From Micromonosporaceae bacterium KJ-029 (GTDB taxonomy: Bacteria > Actinomycetota > Actinomycetes > Mycobacteriales > Micromonosporaceae): a DNA stretch of 64,000 bases. The translations under genes and the position numbers were made by a program. This document shows positions 16,749 to 25,578 of the stretch, piece by piece. Below the pieces are notes generated by a model. The model was not told where the DNA came from and ran no database searches. It saw only the letters and a program-made list of their open reading frames with translations. The stretch lies in the NCBI GenBank assembly GCA_005402585.1, contig BIFP01000048.1:62001-126000 (forward strand), given 5' to 3'. How positions within the stretch are numbered: position 1 is the first letter of the stretch; each line of letters starts with the position of its first letter.

Positions 16749-17657
16749 TCAGCGGATGGTGGTGATAAGCCGTTGCAGGGCGGCGTGAGCGGGTGGGCCC
16801 CAGGTGGGCTTGCCGCCGGGGCGACCGTGGACGCCGGCGTCACCGATGAGGATGCCGCCGAGGGCGCGTGCCATGGCCCAGCCGCGGGCGCGGCGGATGG
16901 TGGCGGTGTCCGGGGTCGGCTGGTAGGCCGCGTAGAAGTGGTCGGTGGTGTCGTCCGGTAGCAGGAGCCACTCGGCGGCGAGGTCATAGGCCGGGTCGCC
17001 CGCGCAGAGGTCACCGAAGTCGATCACGCCGCAGAAGGTGCCGGCGGCGGTGAGGACGTTGGCCGGGTGCAGGTCGGCGTGGAGCCACAGTGCCGGGCCG
17101 GCCCATGCAGGTGCGGTGACCGCGTCGTGCCAGACGGCGCGGACGGCGTCCGGGTCGTTGATCAGCCCTCGCTCGCTGGCGAAGGTGAGCCCCTTGGCGA
17201 ACTGGTCGGCGTGGTCGGCCAGTGGCCCGCCGCGGTCCCGGCCGGCGGGCGCGCCGCTCGGGGCGGGTTGGTGAAGAGCCGTCAGGAAGGTGGCCAAGGA
17301 TCTCGCCGCGTCGCAGGCTCGCGTGACGGGGGCACGGTCGGCGGGCGTGCCCGGAACCCAGGTGGTGATGAGCCAGGGCCGAGGGAACCGTTCGGAGGGC
17401 TCGCCGAATCGCTGCGGGACGGGAATCGGCAGCGGAAGACGCGGAGCCAGCGTGGGCAGCCAGGCGTACTCCTTGCGCAGCAGCGCGTCCGCGGACCCGG
17501 TCGCCCACGGAAGCCGGACGGCCAAGTCGTCACCGAGCCGCCACAGTTGGTTGTCCCACCCACGCGCACCCAGCCGAACCGGGCGATCGGCGAGGTCGGG
17601 GTGCTGCTCCCGCACCAGATCCCGGACCAGCTCCGCGGTGATCTCGACATGGGTCAC
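16749..17657 (-). CDS. Aminoglycoside phosphotransferase-fold kinase
   Basis: 302 aa from GTG 17657; a -10-like TACTGT ends 8 nt upstream, which suggests a leaderless mRNA and excludes the TTG at 17666 because that would lie in the -10. Kinase landmarks: WDNQLWRLGDDLAVRLP (nucleotide strands with Lys replaced by Arg), WLHADLHPANVL (HxDxxxxN catalytic loop) and GVIDFGDLCAGDPAYDLA (metal Asp). Members phosphorylate small hydroxylated molecules such as aminoglycosides, macrolides or sugars. No evidence here links it to resistance. Divergent from another kinase of the same fold at 17888. Confidence 0.85.
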   Translation of the reverse strand: MTHVEITAELVRDLVREQHPDLADRPVRLGARGWDNQLWRLGDDLAVRLPWATGSADALLRKEYAWLPTLAPRLPLPIPVPQRFGEPSERFPRPWLITTWVPGTPADRAPVTRACDAARSLATFLTALHQPAPSGAPAGRDRGGPLADHADQFAKGLTFASERGLINDPDAVRAVWHDAVTAPAWAGPALWLHADLHPANVLTAAGTFCGVIDFGDLCAGDPAYDLAAEWLLLPDDTTDHFYAAYQPTPDTATIRRARGWAMARALGGILIGDAGVHGRPGGKPTWGPPAHAALQRLITTIR

Positions 17658-17887
17658 GCGGGACAACAGTAGTTCGGCAGCTCCGAATGTTCATCCGACC
17701 AACGGCACCAACTCACCAACTGGACAGGACGAGGAGGCGACGCAGGTTATTGCAGCACTCAGAGTCGTACGCCGGGCACGCACGGGCGGCTCGTGACGAT
17801 CCGTGCACTCCCTCTGGCCGGCTCTGACCCAGACCGGTGCGGTCGTGCCGAGAACAGTGACGTTCGAATTCCCTAGTATGTGGGCCT
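17658..17887. promoter_or_regulatory. Divergent promoters of the two kinase genes
   Basis: 230 nt between the two start codons. Rightward -10 candidate TAGTAT at 17874-17879; leftward -10 candidate TACTGT (minus strand, 17671-17666). Each is separated from its GTG by exactly 8 nt. No good -35 elements and no clear operator. Confidence 0.4.
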
Positions 17888-18619
17888 GTGGGGTGGGAGG
17901 CACTCGGGCGGTGGGGTGAAGACATCGCTCGGATCGAACCGCTCGCTGGCGGAGTCGCCAACGACGTGTGGAGTGTGCGTCTCAAGGGGCGCCTCGCGGT
18001 CGCTCGTCTCGGCACCAGGAGTGACGCTGATCTTGCGTGGGAGACCGAGCTCCTCCAATACCTCGACCGTGAAGGTCTGACCGTGCCGGTGCCGATCCCG
18101 ACTACGGACGGCCGGCTGTTTGCCGACGGTCTGGTGGTGATGACCTATCTGGATGGCGGACCGCCCGAGACGCAGGCCGACTGGCGTCGCGTGGCCGGCA
18201 CGCTGCGCGAGCTGCATCGGTTGACGCGGGACTGGCCGCAGCGCCCGGGTTGGCGATCGTCGACCGACCTCCTGCACACCGAGACCGGGACTAAGATCGA
18301 CCTCGGCGCGATGCCCCCTGAGAGCGTTGCTCGATGTCGAGCGGCGTGGGCGCGGCTCGCCGGACGCCAGACATGCGTCGTGCACGGCGACCCTAACCCT
18401 GGCAACGTCCGCATGACCGCAAGTCAGGTCGCGCTGATCGACTGGGACGAGTCGCACGTCGACGCTCCCGACCTCGACCTCGTGCTGCCCGACAACGCCG
18501 CCGGCCTCGACGACGACGCGTACGACATCGCCGCGCAAGCGTCGGCGGCATGGGAAGCCGCCGTCTGCTGGGACGACGAGTACGCAGTCAGGCGGCTCGC
18601 CGAAGTTCGAGCGGTCTGA
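17888..18619 (+). CDS. Aminoglycoside phosphotransferase-fold kinase (shorter)
   Basis: 243 aa from GTG 17888. TAGTAT (17874-17879) ends 8 nt upstream with no ribosome site between, so the mRNA is probably leaderless. Motifs: GGVANDVWSVRLKGRLAVARL, VVHGDPNPGNVRM (catalytic HxDxxxxN) and ALIDWDESHVDAPDLDL (metal Asp). It is shorter than typical aminoglycoside phosphotransferases, with a reduced C-lobe. Substrate unknown. Sequence is unlike the divergent kinase beyond the motifs, so the pair is not a recent duplication. Confidence 0.85.
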   Translation: MGWEALGRWGEDIARIEPLAGGVANDVWSVRLKGRLAVARLGTRSDADLAWETELLQYLDREGLTVPVPIPTTDGRLFADGLVVMTYLDGGPPETQADWRRVAGTLRELHRLTRDWPQRPGWRSSTDLLHTETGTKIDLGAMPPESVARCRAAWARLAGRQTCVVHGDPNPGNVRMTASQVALIDWDESHVDAPDLDLVLPDNAAGLDDDAYDIAAQASAAWEAAVCWDDEYAVRRLAEVRAV

Positions 18620-18721
18620 GTGCCTCGCCATGTGCCGCGACAGGCACCGGGATCTGCCGCAGACCAGGGCGTGCGACCGAACACTCGTCGATCACTTTCC
18701 TGAGGCAGGAACCTACCGTGA

Positions 18722-19234
18722 TCAGGCCGATGGACGCGGTGTGCGCGGTCGGTCCTCGGGATCATCGACGGCTTTGGGATCTTCCATTCTCGCGGCGATC
18801 TGTTCGAGGGCGGCGAGGTCTTCCGGGGCGAGCCGGTCGATGAAATGGCGCCGTACTGACGCGACGTGGATCGGTGCGGCGTTCGCGAGAGCTTCCAGAC
18901 CTTGTGCGGTGAGCACGAGGAGACAGCCTCTGCCGTCGGCTGGGTCCGGTGTGCGCCGTAGCAGACCGCGTGCTTCCATCCGGGTCGCGTGCCGGGACAG
19001 CCGGCTGCGTGACCAGCCCATCTTGTCAGCCTGTTTCCCCAGCGTGCTGGTGTACGCGGGGCGCTCCGACAGCGTGCTCAGAACCTCGTAGTCGGGTTCC
19101 GAGAGGCCGATCGTGGCCAGATCGCGCGCTGTGCCGGTCTGGACAGCGACCATGACGCGGCGGAAGGCCCGCCAGGCCCGCTCCTCGTCGGGGTTCAACC
19201 AGTGCACGGCTCCGACCAACGCCTTTGTTGACAT
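18722..19234 (-). CDS. MarR-family transcriptional regulator
   Basis: 170 aa. A winged helix-turn-helix of MarR type (about 45-125): LSEPDYEVLSTLSERP, TLGKQADKMGWSRSRLSRHATRMEARGLLRR, and the wing PDPADGRGCLLVLTAQG. Dimerisation helices flank it. Only 31 nt separate its start from the divergent FMN reductase-GNAT gene, which it very probably controls along with itself. A -10-like TAGATT on the minus strand ends 6 nt before the ATG, so the transcript may be leaderless. Confidence 0.9.
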   Translation of the reverse strand: MSTKALVGAVHWLNPDEERAWRAFRRVMVAVQTGTARDLATIGLSEPDYEVLSTLSERPAYTSTLGKQADKMGWSRSRLSRHATRMEARGLLRRTPDPADGRGCLLVLTAQGLEALANAAPIHVASVRRHFIDRLAPEDLAALEQIAARMEDPKAVDDPEDRPRTPRPSA

Positions 19235-19265
19235 GTAATCAATCTAGCATCTAGCCTTCGTTTCC
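19235..19265. promoter_or_regulatory. Divergent MarR control region
   Basis: Only 31 nt, A+T-rich, with the near repeat TCTAGCATCTAGC (about 19243-19255). It must hold both promoters and is the likely MarR operator. TTGACA occurs at 19228-19233 just inside the MarR gene, in position for a rightward -35. Confidence 0.5.
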
Positions 19266-20342
19266 ATGTCAATGAAGCCGATTCGTGTCCTTGCCCTGTT
19301 GTGCAGCACCCGTCCAGGCGCTCTCGGCCCTGTCGTCGGGCAATGGTTGATCGACGCGGTTACGCCCCGGGCCGCGGAACTCGGCGTCGAGCTCGTACCG
19401 GTGGCCCTCGGCGACCTGAACCTGCCGTTCCTGGACGAGGAGGAACACCCGTCGTCCGGCGTCTACCGGCATGAGCACACCCGTCGGTGGAGCGCCATCG
19501 CCGACGCGGCGGACGGGTTCATCGCGATCACGCCGGAGTACAACTACGGTATGCCGGCGACTCTGAAGAACGCGCTGGACTACCTCAGCAGCGAGTGGGC
19601 GTGGAAGCCGATCGGCTTTGTCAGCTATGGCAACACGTCGGCGGGTACCCGATCCGTTCAGCACGCCAAGCAGGTGGTGACCACGCTGCGTATGGTCCCG
19701 TTGGGTGCCACGGTCGCGATCCGCATCGGTGAATCGGTGGAGAAGGGGCGGCTGCGTCCGGACGCCACTCGGGACGCGGCGGGCGTCGCCCTGTTGGACG
19801 AGTTGGTCCGGGTCGCCCACGCCTTGCGGCCGATGCGCGAACGCACGCGAGCCGGGACCCTGTCCGGCCCTTTGCCAGGATCCTATTCGAGGCGGCTGAC
19901 CCCCGACGACGCTTCGGAAGTCACTGTGCTGCAGCGGTGCTGCTGGGTGGAAGAGGCTGTAGCCAACGACACCCTGGCCATACCGGCACTGCACGAGTCG
20001 CTGGAGGAGGTGCGTGAGTGGATCGCGAGCTGGCACACCACGGGCCTCTGGCTCGACGGCCGACTGCTGGGTATGGTGCGGATCCGCCCCATTGAAGCCG
20101 GCTGGCACCTGGGTCGGCTCGCTGTCGTACCCGACCTGCGCGGCCGAGGGCTGGGCCGGTGGCTGTTACGCACCGCCGAGGCCGCCGCCGGACCGGATTG
20201 CCGCCGCATCCTGCTGGTCACCGGCGCCAAGAGCCTACGGAACATGGACTTCTACCGGAACGAGGGCTACCAGCCGGTGTCACTCGCCGGACCTGACGGA
20301 ACCATCTCCCTTGCCAAAGACATATCCGGGAAGCAGCGCTGA
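19266..20342 (+). CDS. NADPH-dependent FMN reductase fused to a GNAT acetyltransferase
   Basis: 358 aa; ATG 19266 (ATG 19272 is an alternative). Residues about 5-185 are a flavodoxin-like NADPH-dependent FMN reductase: VLALLCSTRPGALGPVVGQ at the phosphate loop and ITPEYNYGMPATLKNALDYL with the typical PEYN. Residues about 205-358 are a GNAT N-acetyltransferase, with LGRLAVVPDLRGRGLGRWLL as the acetyl-CoA pyrophosphate loop and NMDFYRNEGYQPV near the end. There is no stop or frameshift between them. The two domains are normally separate. Under probable control of the divergent MarR protein. Substrates unknown; a quinone or nitro-compound detoxification role is only a guess from MarR and flavin reductase context. 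Confidence 0.88.
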   Translation: MSMKPIRVLALLCSTRPGALGPVVGQWLIDAVTPRAAELGVELVPVALGDLNLPFLDEEEHPSSGVYRHEHTRRWSAIADAADGFIAITPEYNYGMPATLKNALDYLSSEWAWKPIGFVSYGNTSAGTRSVQHAKQVVTTLRMVPLGATVAIRIGESVEKGRLRPDATRDAAGVALLDELVRVAHALRPMRERTRAGTLSGPLPGSYSRRLTPDDASEVTVLQRCCWVEEAVANDTLAIPALHESLEEVREWIASWHTTGLWLDGRLLGMVRIRPIEAGWHLGRLAVVPDLRGRGLGRWLLRTAEAAAGPDCRRILLVTGAKSLRNMDFYRNEGYQPVSLAGPDGTISLAKDISGKQR

Positions 20343-20439
20343 CTTGCTCGGCATCCGGATGTCTGCCGCGTGCGGCGCTGCGCGGAGCGTGATGCCCCCG
20401 GGTGCCGCAGCGCTGCTGGCGGCTCGGGGCCAGGGGACC

Positions 20440-20459
20440 GTGGAACGATGCCGTTCCAC
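20440..20459. repeat. Short perfect hairpin
   Basis: 8-bp inverted repeat GTGGAACG/CGTTCCAC around a 4-nt loop, about 100 nt after the GNAT fusion gene and at the left edge of an oxidase relic. It could be a terminator or a junction mark. Confidence 0.4.
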
Positions 20460-20660
20460 GTCCTTCCGGATGTCGTGGCCGCGGCCGGAGACGACGTCGA
20501 GGTTCATCTCGACACCGGGATCATGTCCGGCCAGGACGTCGTGGCGGTGATCGCCCACGGCGCCCGCTTCACCCTGGTCGGCCGGGCCTACCTAGCCTCA
20601 TGGCCGGTGGTCGCCCGGGTGCGGACCGGATGATCGACATCCTGCGCGGCCAGGAACGTT
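20457..20660 (+). pseudogene. C-terminal relic of an FMN-dependent alpha-hydroxy-acid oxidase
   Basis: The reading VLPDVVAAAGDDVEVHLDTG followed by VVAVIAHGARFTLVGRAYL matches the C-terminal barrel strands of lactate/alpha-hydroxy-acid oxidases (usual form LP.IV.AVG...V..D.G...G.DV.KALALGA.AVLVGRP). The match then continues in another frame as MAGGRPGADRMIDILRG, so there is a frameshift near 20595. The N-terminal three quarters of the enzyme, including the catalytic His-Arg part, are absent. It is a decayed fragment in the 445-nt stretch between the GNAT fusion and the rhamnosidase. Confidence 0.65.
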
Positions 20661-20787
20661 TCAATCCACAGACGTGGCCGGAAGCGGCCATCTCTTCCGA
20701 TCCAGTTGTGAGGTCGCGAAAAATCTTGCCTACTGTTCCTCTTTTAACGTTTCACTGCCACAGCGCCCAGCCCAAAGGTGGCCCCCC
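20661..20787 (+). promoter_or_regulatory. Probable promoter region of the rhamnosidase gene
   Basis: An A+T-richer stretch (about 20700-20760) precedes the GH78 gene. It contains TTTTAACGTTTCAC around 20742, with a central AACGTT of the kind bound by LacI-family sugar regulators. The site is a suggestion from pattern only; -10 and -35 elements are not clear. Confidence 0.3.
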
Positions 20788-23700
20788 ATGCGGTACATGT
20801 CTGACAGAGTTCGTCGTCTCGCTGGCGTGCTGATGGTGCTGGCGCTGATCCTGACCGGGCTCGGCGCACCGGCGCAGAGCGCGAGCGCGCGGCCGGCGGA
20901 GGGTGACGGGGTGAAGCTCGTCGACCTCAAGGTCGAGCGCAAGCCTGAGCCCGTCGGCATCGACCTCGACCGTCCCCGGTTCTCGTGGATCATCAGCACC
21001 AGCGAGCGCGACGTCCGTCAGGAGTCGTACCGCGTGCGGATCAGCACGGGAGGGGATGTCGTCTGGGACAGCGGGGTCGTCGAGTCCGACCGGTCCTTCG
21101 ACGTGGAGTACGACGGACCGATCCTGAAGTCGACGACCGGGTACGAGTGGACGGTCGACGTCGTCACCACTGCAGGCGAGGCCAGCGGGTCGTCACAGTT
21201 CCGGACGGGGTTGATGACCGCCGCCGACTGGGGCGACAGCAGGTGGGTCGGCGCGCGGCCGCCGTCGAGCGACCCGCTCGTCGGGTGGGACGCCTACACC
21301 GCGGATTTCGACTTCACCATCGACCACGTCGCATTCGGTGCCTTCGTGCGCGCGTCGAGCCCCAACAACGCCCTGATGTGGCAGGTCTCCGTCGACGGTG
21401 GCGTGCCCCGCCTGCGCCCCCACCGTCGCGTGAACGGGAACTACACCCTCCTGGCGAACCCCGGTATCGATATCTCCTCGGCGGTGACGGTCAAGCAGCT
21501 CACCACGCAGTCGAACAAGCTGAGTGTCACGGTGGGACCGGGCACCGACCAGTCCAGCGTCCACGTGGTCACCCGCATCAACGGGATCGAGGTCGAATCG
21601 CGCAACGTCACGCAGGCCGGCAACATGCAGCGCGGCTTCATCGGCTTCCGCTCCGACTTCGCGAGCGGGCAGCCGGAGCGGTCTCGGGCCCACGCGGTCA
21701 AGGTGACCCGGACCGAGGACAGCAAGGTGCTGGCCGACATCGACTTCTCCACCGGCTTCAACCCGTTCAGCGGCGGCACGGTCGTCAACGGCTCGCTGGA
21801 GCTCGTGGGGACCATCAACACGGTCCTGGCGCCTGCGCCGGCCGCTGCCCCGCTGCTGCGCAAGGAGTTCGCCGTCGACGGGCCGGTGCGCAACGCGACG
21901 TACTACGTCGCGGCCGGCGGCTACGCCGACGTCAGCCTCAACGGGTCCCCCGTCAGCGATGCCATGCTCTCCCCCGGCTTCACCGACTACGACGACACCG
22001 TGCAGTACGCGGCCTTCGACGTCACCGACCGGCTGGTCGAGGGGCCGAACGCGATCGGCATGGAGCTCGGCCGCGAATTCTTCGCGATGACCGGCGGCAA
22101 CGTCTGGAACTGGGAGCGGCCGACCTGGCGCGACGAGCCGATGGCCCGAGGCATCCTGCACATCGACTACGCCGACGGCAGCACCGAACGCGTGGTGACG
22201 GACGACTCCTGGACCTACCGCGAGGGCCCGACCCGTTTCGACGACCTCTACGCCGGTGAGCGTTACGACGCGCGCTTCGCGGTCCCGGGCTGGAACTCCG
22301 CCCGCTTCGACGACTCCGCGTGGAGTACCCCGAGGATCGCGACCGGGCCGAGCGGTGTCCTGGTGAACCAGCGCCAGCAACCGGTCCGGGTCACCCGGTC
22401 CTTCCCCGCGGTCGGCATCACCGAGCCCGCACCGGGCGTCTACGTGGTGGAGTTCCCCAACGTCATCGCCGGCATGGTCGAGTACACCGTCCAGGGCCCG
22501 GCGGGCACCACGATCCGGGCCGCCCACGCGGAGAAGCTGCTGGCCAACGGCCGGGTCAACATGAGCAACAACGGTGGCTTCCAGGCCGGCTTCCAGACCG
22601 ACTACTTCACGCTCGCCGGGACCGGCGAGCCGGAGACCTGGATGCCCAAGTTCTCCTACAAGGGCTTCAAGTACATCGAGGTCACCGGCTGGCCCGGCGA
22701 GGGCCCGCCGCCGCTGAGCGCCTTCACGGCCAAGCGGGTCAATACCGACGCCGAGCAGACCGGTCGGTTCGAGGCCTCGAACGACACTCTGAACGGTGTC
22801 CACGAGATCGTGGTGAACACGCTCTACAACAACATCCACCACATCCCGACCGACACCCCGATGTTCGAGAAGAACGGCTGGACCGGCGACGCCGCGGTCG
22901 GTGCCGAGATGTTCATGATGAACATGGATACCCACGAGCTCTTCGCCAAATGGCTGCGCGACATCCATGAGACCCGGGAGGTCAGCGGCTCCCGCGCCGG
23001 TGCCCCCATGGTGATCGCGCCCAGCTCGGGAAACTGGGGCTCCTGGGGACCGTCTCAGCCCTGGCACGCGGCCTACATCGTGATCCCGTACTGGCTGTAC
23101 CAGTACGGCGGCGACGACCGGGTGATGACCGAGCTCTACGACGGTATGAAGGGCTACATCGACCTGGAGTACGGCCAGCGTCGCGCCAACGGCACCGTGA
23201 TCAGCAACCGGCTGGGTGACTGGGTGCCACCCACAGGCAGCCCGGCCGGCGGTCACGCCCCGGACGAGGACAACCGCGTGGCCGGCACGGCGTACCTCTA
23301 CCTCATGCTGCGCACGATGGAGCGGATCGCACAGCACCTGGGCAAGGAGACCGACGCCGCGCAGTTCGCGGCCAAGGCGGACGCCACCAGGACGGCGTTC
23401 AACGACGTCTACTTCCAGAGCTCCCAGGACCGCTATCGCGGCGAGGGTGCGGACGCCAACCGCTACCGGCAGGTCCACAACGTGCTGGCACTTGCCTTCG
23501 ATCTCACCCCGAACAAGGCGGTCGCCCAGCGAGTCGCTGACCGGCTCGCCGAGGATGTTGTCGAGCGGGGCTACCACCTCGACACCGGCACGCTGGGCAC
23601 GAAGTACCTGCTGCCGGTGCTCACGCAGTACGGCCACGAGGACGTGGCCTACCGGGTGGCGACCCAGACGACGTACCCGAGTTGGGGTTACAAGCTGGCG

Positions 23701-25551
23701 AACGGCGCGACCACCGTCTGGGAGCACTGGTCCCTGCAGGCCCGGTCGTTGGGCCACTACTTCCTCGGCACCCTGGAGGACTGGAACTACCACTACGTCG
23801 CCGGCATTCGGCCCTCGGCCACGACGGGCTACCGCGACATCACGATCGCCCCGGCCGTCACCGGTCAGCTCGACCACGCGTCCGCGACCACGCAGACGCC
23901 GTGGGGTCCGGTGTCCAGCGACTGGCGCCGACAGGATCGCCGACTTTCGCTCGACGTGCACGTCCCCGTGGGCACGACCGCCACGGTCGAGGTCCCGGGG
24001 GCCAACCGCTGGGCCGTGTCCGAGAGCGGACGGCCGGTGGCGGACGCTCCCGGTGTGCACGAGGTGACCGTCGCCGACGGCGTCGTACGGGTGGTCGTCG
24101 GCTCCGGTGACTATCGGTTCGGCTCCGACGAGCAGCTCGGCCTGGTCGGGGCGGCGATCGACGCGACGGAGCCCCTCGCGGCCCTCGTCGACGCCGCCCG
24201 CCGGGCCGGCGACCTCAACCCGGGGCAGGCGCAGCGGTTGTCGGGGGCGGCTGCCACCTCCGGGGCGAGGGCCCGCGACGCCCACGCCGCCCTACTCACG
24301 GGCGACACCCGCGCGGCCGCCCGTCACCTGGCGGCCTCGCACCTGGCGCTGGAGTCGATGGCCGACGTCCTCGCGAAACTGGACGCCGCCGGCCTGGAGG
24401 AACTCGTGACCGCGGTCGACCGGGCGATGTCCGCCGTGTCGACCGCGGCGTCGGACCTGTTGGGCCTGTCGCTGGAGGCCGAGGTCGGTTCCGACGTGCT
24501 GCGGCCCGGGGACCGGATCCCCGTTCAGCTCGCCGTGGCCAACGCCGGCTCCGAACGGGTGGTGAACGTCCGTGGCTCGCTGACCGGGTTCGGTGAGGGC
24601 TGGGCCACCACGCCCTCGCGGGTGCGGCTGACCAACCAGTTGCCGCCCGGCGGCACCGGCGTGGGCCGGCTGGAGCTTGCGGTTCCCGAGCAGCAGCGAC
24701 CGGGCACCGTGCGCGGCGACGCCGAGGCGACCTACGTGTACGCCGACGCGACCCTGACCATGCGCAGCCCGCTCGAGGTCTCGGTGCAGTCGCCGGTGGT
24801 CGTGGAGTCGGTCAGCGCCGAGCCCGCCGAGGTGCGGCCCGGTGCGTCCGCGAGGGTCACCGCGACGGTGCGCAACATCGGACGCGCCACGACGCCCGGC
24901 CGGCTCCGGCTCGACCTCCCCGAGGGATGGCAGCCGGTCGCCGGGGCCGACCTGACGGTCCCGGCCGGGCAGACCCGCAGCGTGGCCCTCGACGTGGTCG
25001 TCCCGCGTGCCGCCCGCCAGGCCGTCGAGAACTTCACGCTCACCGCGCGGTTCGTTCGCGACGGCGAGGTCCTCGCGACCGGAACCGGCTCGGTCCGGGT
25101 CGCGATCACCCCGGGCGTCACCGACGCCCTCGACCACGTCGACCTCGGCAATGCCTCGTCCGAGCAGGTGCACCGGCTGACGGCGGCGCCGTCCTCCGGG
25201 ACCAGCACGGAGGCCGGACTGACCCGGCGCTACGCCGGACACCTCACGCCGTTCTCGTGGTTCGAGTTCGACCTGGCCGTGACCCCGGGCGAGGCGTTCG
25301 TGGTCCGCGCGGTCGAGACCTACGACCGTGCCCAGACCAAGCGCTACAAGGTCTACGTCGACGGTGAGGAGGTGCTGCTGCGCACCTTCGAGCGCTCCGC
25401 CGCCGGTGCCGGCACGGAGACCTACGAGCTGGTCGTCCCGGCCTCGCTCGCGGCCGCCGACGGGTCGGTCCGGATCCGGTTCGAGAACCAGGACGACCCG
25501 GCCTACTTCGACCCGTCGATCGCCGACGTCTGGTCGCGCCCGGTCTCCTGA
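20788..25551 (+). CDS. Large secreted alpha-L-rhamnosidase (GH78) with C-terminal Ig-like domains
   Basis: 1587 aa from ATG 20788 (AAAGGTGG about 6-10 nt upstream; the longer frame to 20674 has no signal). Sec signal: LAGVLMVLALILTGLGAPAQSASA. Order: Ig-like domain (VDLKVERKPEPVGIDLDRPRFSW), a lectin-like insert (about 165-340), the rhamnosidase N domain (YYVAAGGYADVSLNGSPVSDAMLSPGFTDYD), the (alpha/alpha)6 catalytic barrel with FEKNGWTGDAAVGAEMF, GDWVPP and TTVWEHW carrying family acidic residues, and the C-terminal beta domain. After that come a helical linker, two NEW3/CARDB-like domains and a final carbohydrate-binding-like domain. It releases alpha-L-rhamnose from plant or microbial glycans outside the cell. 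About 1.5 times the usual GH78 length because of the C-terminal half. Confidence 0.92.
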   Translation: MRYMSDRVRRLAGVLMVLALILTGLGAPAQSASARPAEGDGVKLVDLKVERKPEPVGIDLDRPRFSWIISTSERDVRQESYRVRISTGGDVVWDSGVVESDRSFDVEYDGPILKSTTGYEWTVDVVTTAGEASGSSQFRTGLMTAADWGDSRWVGARPPSSDPLVGWDAYTADFDFTIDHVAFGAFVRASSPNNALMWQVSVDGGVPRLRPHRRVNGNYTLLANPGIDISSAVTVKQLTTQSNKLSVTVGPGTDQSSVHVVTRINGIEVESRNVTQAGNMQRGFIGFRSDFASGQPERSRAHAVKVTRTEDSKVLADIDFSTGFNPFSGGTVVNGSLELVGTINTVLAPAPAAAPLLRKEFAVDGPVRNATYYVAAGGYADVSLNGSPVSDAMLSPGFTDYDDTVQYAAFDVTDRLVEGPNAIGMELGREFFAMTGGNVWNWERPTWRDEPMARGILHIDYADGSTERVVTDDSWTYREGPTRFDDLYAGERYDARFAVPGWNSARFDDSAWSTPRIATGPSGVLVNQRQQPVRVTRSFPAVGITEPAPGVYVVEFPNVIAGMVEYTVQGPAGTTIRAAHAEKLLANGRVNMSNNGGFQAGFQTDYFTLAGTGEPETWMPKFSYKGFKYIEVTGWPGEGPPPLSAFTAKRVNTDAEQTGRFEASNDTLNGVHEIVVNTLYNNIHHIPTDTPMFEKNGWTGDAAVGAEMFMMNMDTHELFAKWLRDIHETREVSGSRAGAPMVIAPSSGNWGSWGPSQPWHAAYIVIPYWLYQYGGDDRVMTELYDGMKGYIDLEYGQRRANGTVISNRLGDWVPPTGSPAGGHAPDEDNRVAGTAYLYLMLRTMERIAQHLGKETDAAQFAAKADATRTAFNDVYFQSSQDRYRGEGADANRYRQVHNVLALAFDLTPNKAVAQRVADRLAEDVVERGYHLDTGTLGTKYLLPVLTQYGHEDVAYRVATQTTYPSWGYKLANGATTVWEHWSLQARSLGHYFLGTLEDWNYHYVAGIRPSATTGYRDITIAPAVTGQLDHASATTQTPWGPVSSDWRRQDRRLSLDVHVPVGTTATVEVPGANRWAVSESGRPVADAPGVHEVTVADGVVRVVVGSGDYRFGSDEQLGLVGAAIDATEPLAALVDAARRAGDLNPGQAQRLSGAAATSGARARDAHAALLTGDTRAAARHLAASHLALESMADVLAKLDAAGLEELVTAVDRAMSAVSTAASDLLGLSLEAEVGSDVLRPGDRIPVQLAVANAGSERVVNVRGSLTGFGEGWATTPSRVRLTNQLPPGGTGVGRLELAVPEQQRPGTVRGDAEATYVYADATLTMRSPLEVSVQSPVVVESVSAEPAEVRPGASARVTATVRNIGRATTPGRLRLDLPEGWQPVAGADLTVPAGQTRSVALDVVVPRAARQAVENFTLTARFVRDGEVLATGTGSVRVAITPGVTDALDHVDLGNASSEQVHRLTAAPSSGTSTEAGLTRRYAGHLTPFSWFEFDLAVTPGEAFVVRAVETYDRAQTKRYKVYVDGEEVLLRTFERSAAGAGTETYELVVPASLAAADGSVRIRFENQDDPAYFDPSIADVWSRPVS

Positions 25552-25578
25552 GTCCTCTCCGCCGCTCCTCACCCGGGT

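Noticed and set aside
16749..18619. Two phosphotransferases as antibiotic self-resistance genes
   Set aside because: Only the kinase fold is visible; they are 25 kb from the RiPP genes and no resistance-specific motif can be read.
21193..24285. 1030-codon minus-strand open frame
   Set aside because: Antisense to the GH78 gene; Arg/Gly/Val-rich shadow of GC-rich third positions with no domain.
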